A stretch of DNA of 64,000 nucleotides from Verticillium longisporum (lineage: Eukaryota; Ascomycota; Sordariomycetes; Glomerellales; Plectosphaerellaceae): contig JAETXT010000003.1 of assembly GCA_019188255.1 (NCBI GenBank), positions 4,960,001 to 5,024,000 on the forward strand, given 5' to 3'. This document shows positions 46,904-59,727 of the stretch, piece by piece (the stretch's first letter is position 1; the number at the start of each line of letters is the position of its first letter). A program made the translations under genes and the position numbers. The notes beneath the pieces were generated by a model. The model searched no databases, was not told where the DNA came from, and saw nothing but the letters and a program-made list of their open reading frames with translations.

Positions 46904-48668
46904 ATGCCTGACCACGACATGGACCTTGAAAATAACCCCGCCGCGGCCGCGCCCGCCGATTCTGGAGCTGAAGCCGGAACTGTCCCTGAGCCTAGAGTCA
47001 CGGTGGCAGCAGAAGTGCCAGCAGCCGCGCCCCCACCACCACCACCACCACCACCACCACCACAAGCAGCGACAGTACCACCATGGTCTTCAGGCCCAAA
47101 GCCCAACGTCGGCCCCAGTGGCAGTGGAACACAGGCGCCCCCCGTCTTCGCTACCGTGGCCTCGATTGCCAGACCGAACGCTTCCTCCTCCTCTGCTTCC
47201 CAGTCCCATCCCCAACCCCACGCTCACGCACCCCAACTCTCCGCCGCAGCGCCAACACACGGTCAAGGTCACGAGCTTCCTTTCGTCACACCCTCCTCCT
47301 ACCTTCGCCCCAAGCCCGCCCCTTCGGCGGCCGCTGCGCGCACAGAAATGACGGCGAAACCCCTAAGCCCGCTCGATAAGGAGCAGATGCAGGGTCTGGT
47401 AAGAGCTTACCCTTGCCTATCTTGTCCCCCTCTGCCTGCCATGCCTCGTGCTTCATCTCGTACTCTGTCCGCACGGAAGTCTGCGAAGCGCGGGGTCGCA
47501 TGCCCTTGAGACAGGTTGACCGCCGGGTGCAACCTCCGTGACGACTAGATGCGACACCGGCCCTGTCGTAGCAATTCGTAGCACCATATGCTGACCACTG
47601 CCTCGCCCGTCATAGAGAGCCATTCGGGAGTTCCTCAAGGTCCGAACCAGTTACGACGTCCTGCCCCTGTCCTTCCGATTGATCGTGCTCGACAACGACC
47701 TCCTCATCAAGAAGAGCTTGAATATCCTCATCCAGAACTGTACGCTGCCTACCGACCCCGCATTCTCCTGCTGCTGTCGCGTGCGTGTCCTAACCAGACT
47801 TGCCAGCAATTGTTTCTGCCCCGCTATGGGATTCGCATTCGTCGACCTTTGCCGGCCTGTTGACGGCGACCGACTTTATCAATGTCATTCAGTACTACTG
47901 CCAGTTTCCTGACGAGATCAGCAAGCTCGACCACTTCCGACTCAGCAGCTTGCGGGGTACGAATTGAAAGGACTCGACAGGAAAAATGGGCAATGCTAAC
48001 CACAACAACCAGATATCGAGAAGGCTATCGGCGTGTCTCCACTAGAGACGGTCTCGGTCAACCCTATGCGCCCCCTATACGAGGCATGCCGCCGCATGCT
48101 GAAGACGAAGGCCCGCCGAATCCCCCTTGTAGACCTCGACGACGAAACGAGGAGGGAGACTGTTGTTAGTGTCATAACCCAGTACCGAATCCTCAAGTTC
48201 ATCGCCGTCAACAACGAACACAACACAGTCATGCTCAAGAAGGCGGTCAGAGATGTCGGCCTGGGTACCTGGGGCCACCTCGCGACGGCACACATGAGCA
48301 CCTCAGTCCTCGACGTGGTGTCCCTCATGGTCAAGCATGACATATCGTGCGTTCCTCTGGTTGACAAACACAACCGACTACTCAATGTCTTTGAGGCGGT
48401 CGACATCATTCCCTGCATCAAGGGAGGAGCATACGACGACCTGTCTTCCAGTGTCAGCGAGGCACTCTGCAAGCGACCGGACGATTTTCCGGGCATCTAC
48501 ACCTGCGGCCCCGAAGACCGGTTGGACTCTGTTTTTGACACAGTGCGCAAGTCAAGAGTGCATCGCCTCATAGTGGTGGATGATGAGAATCGATTGGTTG
48601 GCATCATCTCCCTATCCGACATCCTCAAGTATGTCCTCCTTCACGGAGAGGAGGACGACTTGAGGTAG
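46904..48668 (+). CDS. SNF4: AMP-activated (Snf1) kinase gamma subunit
   Basis: Four exons: 46904-47398, 47616-47739, 47807-47956 and 48013-48668, with introns of 217, 67 and 56 bp; 474 residues. Snf4 is the nucleotide-sensing gamma subunit that activates Snf1 kinase in glucose derepression, which in plant-associated fungi controls wall-degrading enzymes. The first 165 residues are low complexity with a run of about twelve Pro encoded by a CCA/CCG repeat. The rest is four CBS motifs: [99 protein letters not shown] and [26 protein letters not shown]. The N-terminal extension is longer than in yeast. Intact. Confidence 0.95.
47029..47064 (+). repeat. CCA trinucleotide repeat encoding polyproline in SNF4
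   Basis: A run of CCA/CCG codons giving about twelve consecutive prolines in the disordered N-terminus of SNF4. Length variation between isolates is likely for such a tract. Confidence 0.85.
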
Positions 48669-49546
48669 GGGCTCCCTGCCAATCAGCTAAACATGACATG
48701 CAACGACCATGATGGATGACGGACAGTATGAAGGGAAGGGGACGGAGCACAGGGATCGGGGATCGGAGAACAGGAGAACCAGGATATGGGAGGGTGGAAA
48801 GATCTTTGATGCATTTTCTGCACGGCGTCTGAGAGAACGGGCTTCGCTGGGAGGAACCTGACCAGATGCACGGTTCGCATCCAACGTCTTCCGCCTTTTT
48901 CTTTCCTTTGTCACACGCTATAGAGGACCTGCTCATGCATGAGAGACGGTCCAGATGATCGCTCAATGTTTTGACCTGAAAGGGTGGTCCGCGGTATTGA
49001 GCCTCAGGATTCAGTTGAATCTAGTCTGTTCTGGAACCGTTGTGTCTTTCATTTTGGTCCGTGAGCGCTGATCGTGTGTGCAGACTGACGAAGATAACCT
49101 AGGTCCTTGGATATGCTGTGGTGCCTCCTGTTGGCGATTTCGGCGACTCGACAAGAGCCCAACCAGCTGCAGACTACATACAGCATAGGGGAGGGCAACT
49201 GCAACTCTCTTGTCAGCAGCAGGAAGGTTCGATTCACGGGGCGGAGTCACACCTTTGACAGACTGCAGGCCAGGAAAGAGCACTTTCAGTTGGTCACCAG
49301 GTCGGCTCAGGTCAAGACGCGAACGAACAGCACAATCAGGCAACTTCCCACCATGGCAAGCTCTCTACAGCGGCCACGTTATTTCACCGTCCGCAGCTAG
49401 CTCTTCAACAGCCACCAGGACCGGCATCTCCGCCTTGCAGGTTTTGACTTACCCCATTAGACACCTTGAATACCATCTTGGCACCACTGCCCTCTATTAC
49501 CTGCATTCTTCCTACCCACACGGTTTACGCATTTCAACCTCTCGTT
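48669..49546. other. Intergenic region between SNF4 and the RhoGAP gene
   Basis: SNF4 3' flank and RhoGAP promoter/leader. Frames up to 157 codons overlap the RhoGAP first exon in another frame and are not supported. Confidence 0.45.
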
Positions 49547-52500
49547 ATGCAGTCTTACAACAGAGGTTCGGGCTACGTCCCCAATCCATCCTTCTCGACA
49601 AAGTCCTCGAAAGAAATGGAGTCGGAAACTCAGAAGAGCCACGCCGGCAGCACTGCGCCTACGAGCTTCCTCGTCCCTCATAGCATGCCGGTTTCTAGGC
49701 AGTCGTCCGCGTCTCGCTACCCGCGTCTTGCAAATTCGGACATCGTCCCTGCGCCGTTGACCGGGTCCAGTCGCAGGACCAAGTATTTGCAGAGCAGCGC
49801 GACGTGGACGTCATCCAGCGGCGACCTGGCCATGTTTTCGGACACTGATGAGATTGAAGACAGGCAACACTTTGTGGTGGAGTACAACAGGTTGGCTAAA
49901 AAGGTTCGTTTAAGACTGGTCTCGGTGCGATTCTGAAGTTGCTAACCGGAGGTGAAGCATGGAATCCGTGTCCTAGTCACGGATGATTTTGTGAAGGGAA
50001 AGGTGAGACGCCTCTATATTGTGCTGAAGCTCGACATTGATGGGAATTAGCGGGACACATGCCCATCGACCATGACGGAGAAGAGAAAGTGGTGGTCGAA
50101 GATACTGCGGACGCCGTCTACCGAGCAACGAGAACACACGGAACAAGCTGCCGGCCACGTACCACGACATCGACGGAGCGTCAGTGATCTGGCTCTGAAG
50201 ATGATGCATGGTAGAAAGGAGCCGCAGAAGCGACTGAGTCTACAAACCATGGTCAGACTTGGTGGGAAGAGCATGTTTTATCTTCCTGCCGAATATGCTC
50301 CAGGAGCTTTAATGCTCCCAACATGCTTTCGGGCCACGGCGCAGTATCTCGCGCAACATGGTATGTTCGCTCTGATCATCCTGTTCAGCAGTACTGACGC
50401 CCTAAGGCCTCGTGACTCGCGGCGTCTTCAGAATCCCTGGCTCACAACGCATCGTCAATGCTCTCTTCGACTATTATTGCTTCGAGGGCCAGAATGAGGA
50501 GGTTGCCCGTACTGTTCGATGCCCGAACCTTCCAACCCACATCAGCGCTGGTCCTCACGACATTGCATCGGCATTCAAAAAGTTCCTCGGAGTTCTGCCT
50601 GGAGGTATCCTCGGATCACTAGGGTTGTTTGACGCACTTGTTGCCATCCACAGTCAGTCCCGTGCCGAGCCCGAGTTCATCAGAACGAGGCAAACCAAGA
50701 TACGAGGTCGATTGATTGCACTGGCCATTGGAACTCTTCAATCACAATTCCATCGCGAGCTCCTCTGTGCCGTCTTTGGTCTGCTCTCTCTCGTTGGCCG
50801 TCAAGCGGAGATCGCGCCCCACGAGGACGGTCTGGGCCATCCTCTTCCAACATCTGACCTCATGGGTTACAGCGCCCTTGGTATCATATTCGGACCCCTA
50901 CTTATTGGCGACCTCCTCGACACGTACAATATGAGAGTTGCTTACCCATCCTCAGGGCTTCTCTTGTTCCCGATGACCCCGACAAAACTCAAGAAAGAAA
51001 GGTTGCGCAGCAAGACCATGGTCTCGGAACATTCTCCCACAGTCGACAAGATATTGATCGCCAACGAGATTGCTGAGATGATCATTACTCACTGGCGAGA
51101 TGTTGTCAGAAATTTACGAAGCCTCTCTATTTTGGCCGGCAAAGGGAGGAGCAAAGGAAATTCCAATGGAGATTTGGCGAGTGGGAGAGGTTTCTTGAGA
51201 AGCTCCGCTTCAGAGCCATTCAAGCTTCAACAGCCTCCTGGCTGGGAAGACCACAGTCCTGATATGCCAGGGGCCGGTCGTACTGGATCACCAACGCTCG
51301 ATACGCCCACGCCGACTCAAAGTGTGTTTTGCCCTGGAACTTAGTTGTTCTTGATTCTGATTATGTTAATCGTGTGTTAGAATGTGGAGGGTTGACGAGT
51401 CAAAGTATTTCCAACAGCACAGCCGACATTCTGTCCATTCGACGGACCCGACCAAAGTCATCTTACTCCGATTCGATCACTAGAATTCCTCACAAAAATT
51501 CACTCAACCCTCTCTCGCCAACAGCGGAGGAGAGTGCTTCTGACTATGGCGCGCAGAAATGGCCGCCGGAGTCAACCTCGCGGCAACATCTCCCAGACAC
51601 ACAAGACCCAACATGTGCGATGTCAAACACGAAGCAGCCATTTCCATCAACCTTAGCAAAGATGATAACAGCCGCGAAGCTCAGCCCTGCTGGAAAAACG
51701 AAATCATCTGCAAATGGCACATCCCGGCAATCGGTCGAAGTGCCTCGAAACAGCTACACGTCTGGGAATAATCGTGCTACGCCTGCAACTCAGCCGATGA
51801 CCACGCCAGCTGCGAATTCACGCAGTTCGCAGGATACGACCAAACCTCGATCATCTACAAAAGCCAGTCCGTCACTTCAGACCCTTCAATCTCGGATGCT
51901 CTGTCAATCAACGGCGAGCGAAGGAGGCGATGAGTCAGAAAACATTCCCCCTTCGCGACGTTCACCGGTACGTTCCCCCTTTGAAGCTAGCAAGAAGAGC
52001 GGTCTTCCGCAATCGGACTCAGGACTTGTGTCCTCACGTCTCCGCCGTTTCATGATGACGGACCAGGAAGGCTGGCCGAAGCAAGGAATAGTAGGACCGA
52101 TTCCCAGTCGAGGACAAGGACATTCGTCTGAGGAGAGCAAGATTACGGCACGGCAGGTCGCAAGCCCAGCCCGCGGTCAGGGTGAGCACCAAAGTATCCA
52201 GAAAAGCGCCACTTTCCCGAAGCGTAAGCCTGTTGCACGCAGCCCCGACGTGAGGAATTCGAGCCTGTCAGAACGGCGAGGCATCATTATCGCCGACATG
52301 GAGGTCGAGTCACGCTCGCTTGACCAGCGGAACACCAGCGGGGCTGGATCCAACCAAACGGTCCGCATTAACAGCAATATGCAAGAAGAGAGCGTGGCCG
52401 AGAGAGAGAAAGAGCGGGAGAATTCTATCCAGATTACGCCAAAAGAGTTTTTCAATGAGTTTGACGTTGCTATGAAGGAGCCAACTCACACCGATGTGTC

Positions 52501-54061
52501 AAGAACAGATTCGCTGGAAGCACAGTAGGACAATGCTTCCCCGAAGACCAATGTCACATCTACAAGACTGAGTCGCGCATCCGCAACACGTACCGGCGGT
52601 GATCAAATTGGGTTGACCAACTTCGCGAAAACCTCCATATCAGCGCCAGGACTTGACCAAAGTCGAAGAGAAAGCTTGGCTTCACAAGCCGCCGAAATGG
52701 CGCAGCGGTCAAGGGCGTCGACCATGCGAAGTTTCATAACACCTTCTCGATCCGAGAACCTGGCATTCTCCACTCCGAAGACTGCTCTACGCAAGTCAGC
52801 ATCGCGGCCTGGAGGTGTCAAAGCCATGGCAGCGATGTGGGAGGGAGCATCCAAGGACTCATCGTTCATCGCCACACCAGCACCAGCCACTCGAAAGCAG
52901 GTCGACACTGTCTCAGGGTCGGTCGTCTCACCATACTCAGAAAATGTCACGCCGCCGAAAACAGTGCCACCCGTCAGGCTAACGTATGATCGTTCATCAA
53001 GTAAAGGCTCTGCCAAGGCGTTCAGCAGAGCATCGCTGCGGATAGGAAGCGCAACAAAAAAGCCTCTGAGGTCATCAGCTAGTGATAGCACGACGCTGCG
53101 CGCAGCCTCCCGCCCTGAAGAAACATCACCATCAAGAGCACTTACTGCTTTTCGGAAGATCCAATTGCGACAGACGCCAGAGCTGTCCAAGAAAGAGGCA
53201 GCCTCTCCATCTGCTCCACTGCTCAACGATAGCCCTGATCATCTCCCGAGCCTCGGCACGATGGTTCCCCAGGAGGAAGAGCCGCCAGTTGACAGGCACA
53301 TGAACTTTTCGCGGCCACCGTCTGCTGTATCAGGTGGTCCTCCTCATGGCCATGATCACGACAGTCACGACCCCGAGGGCGATCCTTTCCTACCAGTGCC
53401 AACATCAAGTCCTGTTCCCGGAGGGGGCAATTGCCTCTTGCATGCACAAATTCGAAGCTTGCAGAAGCAGTTGGAGGTCCGTGACGAGGAGGCGTCTTCG
53501 CTCCGACGGCAACTCGAGACTCGGGAGAACATGGACGTTGGCACACTGAGCGAACAGCTGCGGGAGGCCAAGAGAGAATCGGTCATGTGGAAGTCACGAG
53601 CCGAAGCGGCAGAGAAGCGGCTGGCAGTGTTCGAACGCTTCACCATGCGTCTTCGGGACATTCGGGTCCCACAGGTGGACTCGGAGGCTGCAGCTGATGA
53701 CGAGGCGGCCAGGGAACTACATGAGGAGGGGCATGAATCTGACGGCAGCACTAAAACGACCCGGACAGAGGAAATTGGTGTTTTGACCAATCGTATCCGA
53801 CAGTCGTTGAAGGGGTTGGATGGTGCCAGGAGCTCAAGCGCCGCCAGCAGCACGACCAGTGACGGGGGCGCTTCGGCGTGGTGGAACCAGCCGAGGCAGG
53901 ACGGTGTCGGGCTTAGCCCTGGCTCTGGAGCAAGATTCCCACACGGCGGTCGACGCATGCCGAAGGATGTGCTGGAGATTGTAGAGGAAGTTTGGGCAGC
54001 AGCACAAGAGCTGTTGGGGCATGAAGGTGCGATGTGGGAGAGTAAGGGGCATCAGGCGTGA
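49547..54061 (+). CDS. RhoGAP-domain protein with one in-frame TAG
   Basis: Five exons: 49547-49903, 49958-50002, 50051-50360, 50407-51321 and 51381-54061, with introns of 46-59 bp. The RhoGAP domain lies at about residues 200-450: KSMFYLPAEYAPGALMLP, the arginine finger Arg246 in GLVTRGVFRIPGS, and GYSALGIIFGPLLIGDL. It should switch off a Rho-type GTPase in polarity or wall signalling. About 950 mostly disordered Ser/Pro/Thr-rich residues follow, then a coiled coil (about 53450-53640, LRRQLETRENMDVG..., AEAAEKRLAVFERF). A TAG at 52526-52528 interrupts the frame, but the same frame stays open and protein-like to 54061 (1435 codons in all). It may be a nonsense mutation (CAG to TAG), an error, or the start of a 42 or 48 bp intron (GTAGGA at 52525) that would restore the frame. 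Confidence 0.85.
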
Positions 54062-54263
54062 TGAGGGTGTTGGCATGTGGAAAAGTCTAGGGGGCATGGC
54101 CTGGAGAGAAGAGGAGGGAAGAGGTGTGGCTGGTGAATACTGCCGGTCGAGGATGACCTGAAAAGTTTACTTATTTGGCTTGTAGCCGTAGTTGTTTGGT
54201 ATCGTCAAATCAGGGTTTGCGTGTCACATGGTCAGCAGTGATGCTTGCACACTGCACAGTCCA

Positions 54264-56061
54264 TCAGTCACCACATGCCGCGCAGTCCTGTGCCGTCACC
54301 CTCCTGCAGAAACAGGACGACGTGATATCGACGTCTGCCACCTTGAGGAGCGCCTTCAACGTACCCTCGACGGCGCGTGCCTCGTCCGACCTGCCCAGTC
54401 GAACGAGGCTCTCGTGGTATCCGTGCAGCCCCCACACATTGCCGGGATGCTGCAACGCGCGCGGCAGCCTCTCGGCGCCGTGGTCGTCGATGCCGAGATC
54501 GGCCGCGTACACGGCCAGCGCCTCGGCCGCGCGGCCGCGCTCGAGGAGGAGCGCGCCCTGGGCGTGGCGTACCGGCTGCATCCAGCCCCAGGGCTCGTCG
54601 TAGGGCAGGGCGTCGGACAGGGCGACGGCGTCGGCGAGGCGGGCGAGCGCGTCGTCGCAGGCGGCTGCGCCCTCGCGGAAGCAAATCTCGGCCTCGAGCA
54701 TGGCGGCGGCGACGGCGAGGAGGTCGAGGGCCGTGTTGTTGAAGAGGGTGCGCGAGGCGGGGACGCGGGCGCGGGCGGCGACGAAGAGGACTTGCGTGGC
54801 GCGGGCTTGGGATGTGTTGCCGAGGGCGGCGTGGGCGAGGGCTTTGGCGTAGAGGCGGGTTGCGTTTGTGACGCAGAGGAGCGAGGCGTCTTGCTTTTCG
54901 TCTGCGTCTGGATTTGCATGGGGCGAGCTGGGCGGATCGGGCATGGTCGGCAGAGCGAGAATGTCGTGCCAGCGGCCAAAGCGGACAAGCACGTGGGGAC
55001 GCAGGGCGAGAAAGGCCTCGAGGCGGTCGGCCATGGGCGGCGAGGGGATGCGCAGCAGGGCCGCGGGCAGGGAAGCCTCGAGGCGGCGGCAGGCGTCGAG
55101 GGCGAGGGCCGACTGGCCGGAGAAGAGGGCGGCGTAGACGAGAAAGTGGTAGTCGTGGCTGCGGTAGAGGGTGTAAAGTTGAGGGGCCCGGCGTGGGCGA
55201 GGTAGCGCTCGTCGGCGGCAGCGGCGCGCGTGTTGGCCTCGGCAGCGGCAGCGTAGGCGCCCGTCAGGATGTCGGGGTGAGAGGGCATGTGGAGGGGGGG
55301 GCCGGCGTCGGGGGGGGGGGGCGCAGGGGGGCGGCGGCAGGGGGGCCGTGTTCTGGGTGGGGCGACATCTCGAGGAGGTGAATGTAGAGGTGCAGCAGAC
55401 CCGGGTGCTGGGCGCCGCCTCGTGGAGGGGCACCGGCGGCGGAGGTGGCCGAGGCGGCTGTGGTGTCAGACAGACCGAGGGCGCTGTCGAGGATGGCCCT
55501 CATCTCGAGCGTATGGGCGCCGGGCGTAGGCTCGCCTGTCTTGAGCTGCCACATGTCCCAGGGGTGGAGGTTCATGACGGCGTCGACGCAAACGGTGATG
55601 ACGTCGAGATCGTCGGGAAACTGGGCGTGGACAGTCTGCATGGCATGGGCAAAGGCGAGATTCCAGGGCTCGCAGTCGGCGTCCGGTTTGGCCTGGGGAT
55701 ATCGACTGAGGACGGCGGCGACGAGGGCTCGCTCCACAGGCGTCACAGCACCGAGATGAGCCTGTGCCTGGAGAGCAGCATCGTGGCCCTGACGCACGAC
55801 ACGTGCGAGCTCGTCGGCGTCGAAAAAGGCCCAGGGTTTGTTGTAGTTTGGGCCGATGCAGTAGGCGAGGCCCCAATAGGCCATGGCACAGGTGCCGTCA
55901 TGCGCAATGGCGTGGCGGAAGCATTCGGCGGCTTCTTCGTGGTTGAAAGCATACGACCAAACGAGGCCGCGGTCGAACCATGCCTGGCATTGGGCAGAGT
56001 GGGTGGTCACGGGGCGGGTGTATGTGCCGAGGTCGAAAGGGTATTCGTCGGTCATGCCCAT
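54264..56061 (-). CDS. TPR-repeat protein (TTC38-like), two frameshifts
   Basis: An apparently intronless frame of about 599 residues after two one-base corrections. The start MGMTDEYPFDLGTYTRPVTT is followed by CQAWFDRGLVWSYAFNHEEAAECFRHAI and MAYWGLAYCIGPNYNKPW, the hallmark of a conserved fungal/bacterial TPR family akin to TTC38. Further parts are GLLHLYIHLLEMSPHPE, HMPSHPDILTGAYAAAAEAN and FYTLYRSHDYHFLVYAALFSGQ. The family is a helical-repeat protein without known enzymatic role. The frame breaks at 55310-55321 (a 12-G run in the plus strand, one base short) and again near 55184-55190 (AACTTTACACC, one C short of AACTTCTACACC). The first break lies in an extreme homopolymer, a typical error site. 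Convergent with the RhoGAP gene. Confidence 0.82.
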
Positions 56062-57814
56062 GCTGCGAGGGTCGGTGAGTTTAGGTTCTGTGTTCGGATG
56101 GTTCGGGGATGACACGCTCGAGATTGTCTGGGGGAAAGGCCAGCTTGAAAGGGAGGGCAAGGTTGATGATGGATGGTAGATGGTGGATGGTGGATGGTGG
56201 ATGGTGGAATCAGGTCATGTCGTCTGACTTGATGAAAATCGCCGGAAGGTATTTTACGGTCTAGGCACGACAAGGGGAGGAGCGTTATGAGGCGATATCA
56301 CGTTGTGGCTGAACCGAAGCGCCTCAGTTGAGTTCCTGCCGCGGTTCTCGAGACGGGACGTGAGGCAGGCACCTATTACCCCTCTTTCGTCACGTGGCTC
56401 ACTCGCCGTGGAGGATGCTTTGCTTTGGTTCCAAGAGTGGACTGATGAGCAAAAAAGAGGAGAAGAGGAAGGCAAGACAGTGCAAGCTCATTCATTTGCC
56501 AATGTTGCACAGATTAAATCATCCGCGTAGGCCTAAACTTGTCTCAGTCTCCTGGTCAGTTCTGGGCCTCATCGCGGGGTACAAGACTGGGACTGGGACT
56601 GGGACTGCCGGCTGGGCCCCACTACCCGGAGCCGTTCTACCCCGCTCAACCGGCAGCATCCGGCCCGCAAATATACAAGATGCCGGACACGATCACTCGG
56701 CTTGTCCGTCACAAAATCAATCTCTAGACATCTCATTCCACCTGCCAAGCTCTTCCTCTGCGGCAGAAATTGCCATAGCACAAGTTTCGGCTCAGCCGTC
56801 ACTGTCAGACAGCCCTGATTGCTGCTGTCATGGCGTCAGCGGAGGTACCCTTCCCAACCCAGCGGCATCGTCGGAACTTCCGGACCGGGATTGGATCGGC
56901 TATGCGCCCAGCCGCCCAGTCGCTCATCAGCCCAGCAGCCCTGCCCACCTCGTCCTTGTCACCCGTCGGGGCGATTCCCGCCAAGCGAGGTGTTCAGCGT
57001 GGGAAACCCTCCGAGTCTGTCCACAGACAGGCGGAATTCAGGGTGCTGACAGTATTGGACTACATCAGCAAGTGCCGGACGGAGCCAACCACTGGGAGCA
57101 CGCTCCGCCACTGAAACCCGACCTCGGGATTCACCTGCACACACATGACGCTGACCAGGCTGGTCTCCCCCCGGCCTTGTCGGAAGCCACGAGTTTGGAA
57201 AAGCCTGCGGAGCGTCGGCGTATCTTGTCCTTCGCAACGTGTGTCTCGTGAGACTTGTCTGGGGTGGATTCTTGAGATTCTTTTTTCTTCTTCTATTTGA
57301 ATGCCGATCCGCTTCTGAACCATGTCTCGCCTGGCGTTCTTCCTCACACGTCAGAAAGTTAGTTAGTCAGTGTAGCATTGTTGATTATATATTCGTTCCA
57401 GGCACCACCGCCTGTCTGCTGAACCCGGGGGTCTCAGACGTCCGTTTCTTTTTGCCTTGTCTCAACCGCTGGAACCCATCCGCTCTTCTCTCTGTACCAA
57501 CTTTTGTGCTATCCTCTCTCCGCGACCTTGCTGTCCATCTGACCTGTGTCACTCTTGGACGCCGATCACGCATTCCAATAAGAAGCCGAGAACCCCCAGA
57601 ATCTCACCCTCAGCCCACCAAAGAAGCTCTGCGCTGCGGCATAAGAACACGTCCACATCCGTTCCAGCATTCTCTCGAAGCCTCGACTGAGACGAGCCTC
57701 TCTGTCTCTCTTCTCTCTCTGACCACACCCACTTTGATCACACAGAGACACGAATAGACCTGCTGTACCAACAAACCCGAGCCCGACTTTCTCCCCCAAA
57801 CTCCGAAACACATA
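56062..57814. other. Divergent intergenic region with short tandem repeats
   Basis: About 1.75 kb between the TPR gene (-) and the arrestin-like gene (+). It holds a GGTGGAT-type minisatellite (56171-56209), a GGGACT repeat (56587-56608) and a strongly pyrimidine-rich stretch (about 57640-57725) that looks like the leader of the arrestin gene. A 285-codon plus-strand frame at 56394-57251 has no domain and biased composition; not called. Confidence 0.5.
56171..56209 (+). repeat. 7-bp minisatellite (GGATGGT)n
   Basis: About five near-perfect copies of GGATGGT, just upstream of the TPR gene start on the other strand. Confidence 0.8.
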
Positions 57815-59500
57815 ATGCCTTCGTGGCTGACAAGGCTGACCGGCGGTCAATGCGACGCCTACATCAAGATTTCGTATGCTTTGCCCTTGATTCTTCTGCC
57901 CAGCAATTGACTGCTCAGCAATCTGCTGCTCTGTCACGTACTGCTCAGTGATCTGCTGCCCACCCGTCCGAGACATCGTTTTGCTAACGCCGATCACAGC
58001 CCCCAGAGCGACTTTGTTATTTTGAGCGGCTCCGAACGCGAGGCGGCGGACCAGTACATCCGTGGCAAGGTCACCCTTTGCCTGCCGTCCGCGCAGCGCG
58101 CCAGGGGTGTGCAGCTGCAGTTGGTCGGCTATCACAGGACATCGTATGCGGCATCGAATCCCCATTATTTTTATTGTTCGAATTGCTTTGAGTAGGTAGC
58201 TAGTGTATTGAGCACAGGCAGCTAACATGACCCTCAGCGACCACGACTCAGACCTGCATTCCGCCTCATCCACGACGGGCGTTGTCTACCAGCACATTTG
58301 GGCGCCGTTCCTCATCGACGACGTCCCCTCGGCATCCCTCGGCGGGCCCCTGCCCAAGGGCACTTACGAGTGGCCCTTTGAGCACCTCATTCCAGGCCAC
58401 GTCCCCGAGACGGCCCGCGGCTGTCCCCGCTGCAGCATCACCTACGACCTCAAGGCGAGCACCGTCCGCGACTCGCCCGGCGAGACATCGCCTCAGGCCA
58501 TGAAGCCCATTCGCATCATCCGCACCCTGCCGAGCTCGGCCTTTGCCCTCATGGACGCCGCCACCGTCGAGGGCACGAGCACCGGCCGCCTCGCCTACTC
58601 CCTGTCCCTCGCCCACCAGGCCATCGCCCTCGGCACCGTCCTGCCTGTCGACCTGCGCTTCACCGCCCTCGTCAAGAACATTGCCCTGCGCTCCGTCCGC
58701 TGCTTGCTGCGCGAGGTCCACTCGCTCGAGACACAGGTGTCCTCGGGCTGTCCCGGTGCCGGGACAACAACCAGCACGGTTGAGGGGTATCGGCTCGCGG
58801 CGGCGTGGGACCTGGCGATGGATGCCAACGGCCGCATCAGCCGGTTTGACGGCGCGGCGGGTGAATGGCATATCCAGAGGCGGCTGCCGATGCCGACGAC
58901 GCTGATCAAGTGTTCGCCTGATGTTGATGTGCGCGGCATCAAGGTCAGTCATCAGGTGGAATTCGCCGTGACGTTTGCGGAGGGACCTGATATGATTTCG
59001 AATGTGAGTTATTCTTTTTGGAGGCGTCTCTTCCCCCCCGTTCTTGTCTGTTGCATGTTGTCTGTTGGGTTGGTCGCTGCCTCTTCTCTCTTTCATCTCG
59101 TGTAATGCCGGCCTAGTACATTGGCCGATATATTTCCCTCATCATTCTCCCCGCCAATACTGCCTCCCCCTCACTACATGTCGTTTGCCACTTGTTCCCC
59201 ATCCGAGAGAACTGACTGGCGCAGTTCCGAGCCACAATCCCCATAAGGCTCTACATCTCTCCCAACGCCCCCGTCGCGGGCTCGGACTACTTCATCTCGA
59301 GGCGCCCCAACGTCCACGTCTGCGCCGCCGGCGGCCTGAACAGCAGCATGGAGGTGCCCCCCTGCTACGGCCGGCACAAGGTGGGCGAGCTGCTCGAGGA
59401 CGACCGACCCTCCTCGTTCCTGCAGCGTTACGATCCCGTCGCGCCGGCCTATGATCTCGCCGTGCCGGCTTCGGCGCCGTGTGCTGGTGTGGGGGCGTAG
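57815..59500 (+). CDS. Arrestin-related protein (ART/creD-like adaptor)
   Basis: Four exons: 57815-57873, 58000-58143, 58238-59003 and 59225-59500, with introns of 126, 94 and 221 bp; 414 residues. The start MPSWLTRLTGGQCDAYIKI leads into an arrestin-N beta-sandwich (SDFVILSGSEREAADQYIRGKVTLCL, GTYEWPFEHLIPGHVPETARG, SITYDLKASTVRD), then an arrestin-C domain (VDLRFTALVKNIALRSVRCLLREVH, RATIPIRLYISPNAPVAGSDYF). Fungal members recruit Rsp5-type ubiquitin ligases to plasma-membrane transporters for endocytosis. A clear PPxY motif is not visible in this product, so ligase binding is uncertain. Intron 1 carries imperfect repeats of CTGCTCAG..ATCTGCTG. The gene is intact. Confidence 0.83.
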
Positions 59501-59727
59501 TGTCTGTCTCTGGTCAGTTGTTTTTTTCTTTCTTTCTTTTGTTTATGTATACATGATGTATGTGGTTGTCATTATGTAGCGAGCGTTCGTTTGTATCTTA
59601 CCAGGGTTGCGGCGTCCAAGAATGTGGAAATACCAATTTGCATCATATCGTAGGTAGCATGCATCAAAATTTAGATATCCCGTTGTTTTCCTTTCCTGAC
59701 TCTGTTTTCTCCTTTTCGAGACTGCGT

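Noticed and set aside
49215..49250. GGTTCGATTC considered as a tRNA T-arm
   Set aside because: No acceptor, D or anticodon stem can be formed around it.
54192..55205. Long plus-strand frame (337 codons) opposite the TPR gene
   Set aside because: It is the antisense shadow of a very GC-rich coding region; the minus strand has clear TPR-family sequence.
56394..57251. 285-codon plus-strand frame between TPR and arrestin genes
   Set aside because: No domain, no intron logic, Ser/Pro/His composition typical of non-coding GC-rich fungal DNA.
57874..57999. Imperfect repeats CTGCTCAG/ATCTGCTG considered as a CRISPR-like or regulatory array
   Set aside because: Short, irregular, inside an intron of a nuclear gene; no array structure. 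No CRISPR array occurs in the window.
58266..59096. 276-codon minus-strand frame opposite the arrestin-like gene
   Set aside because: Arg/Gly/Asp-rich shadow of GC-biased codons; the plus strand reads as an arrestin.
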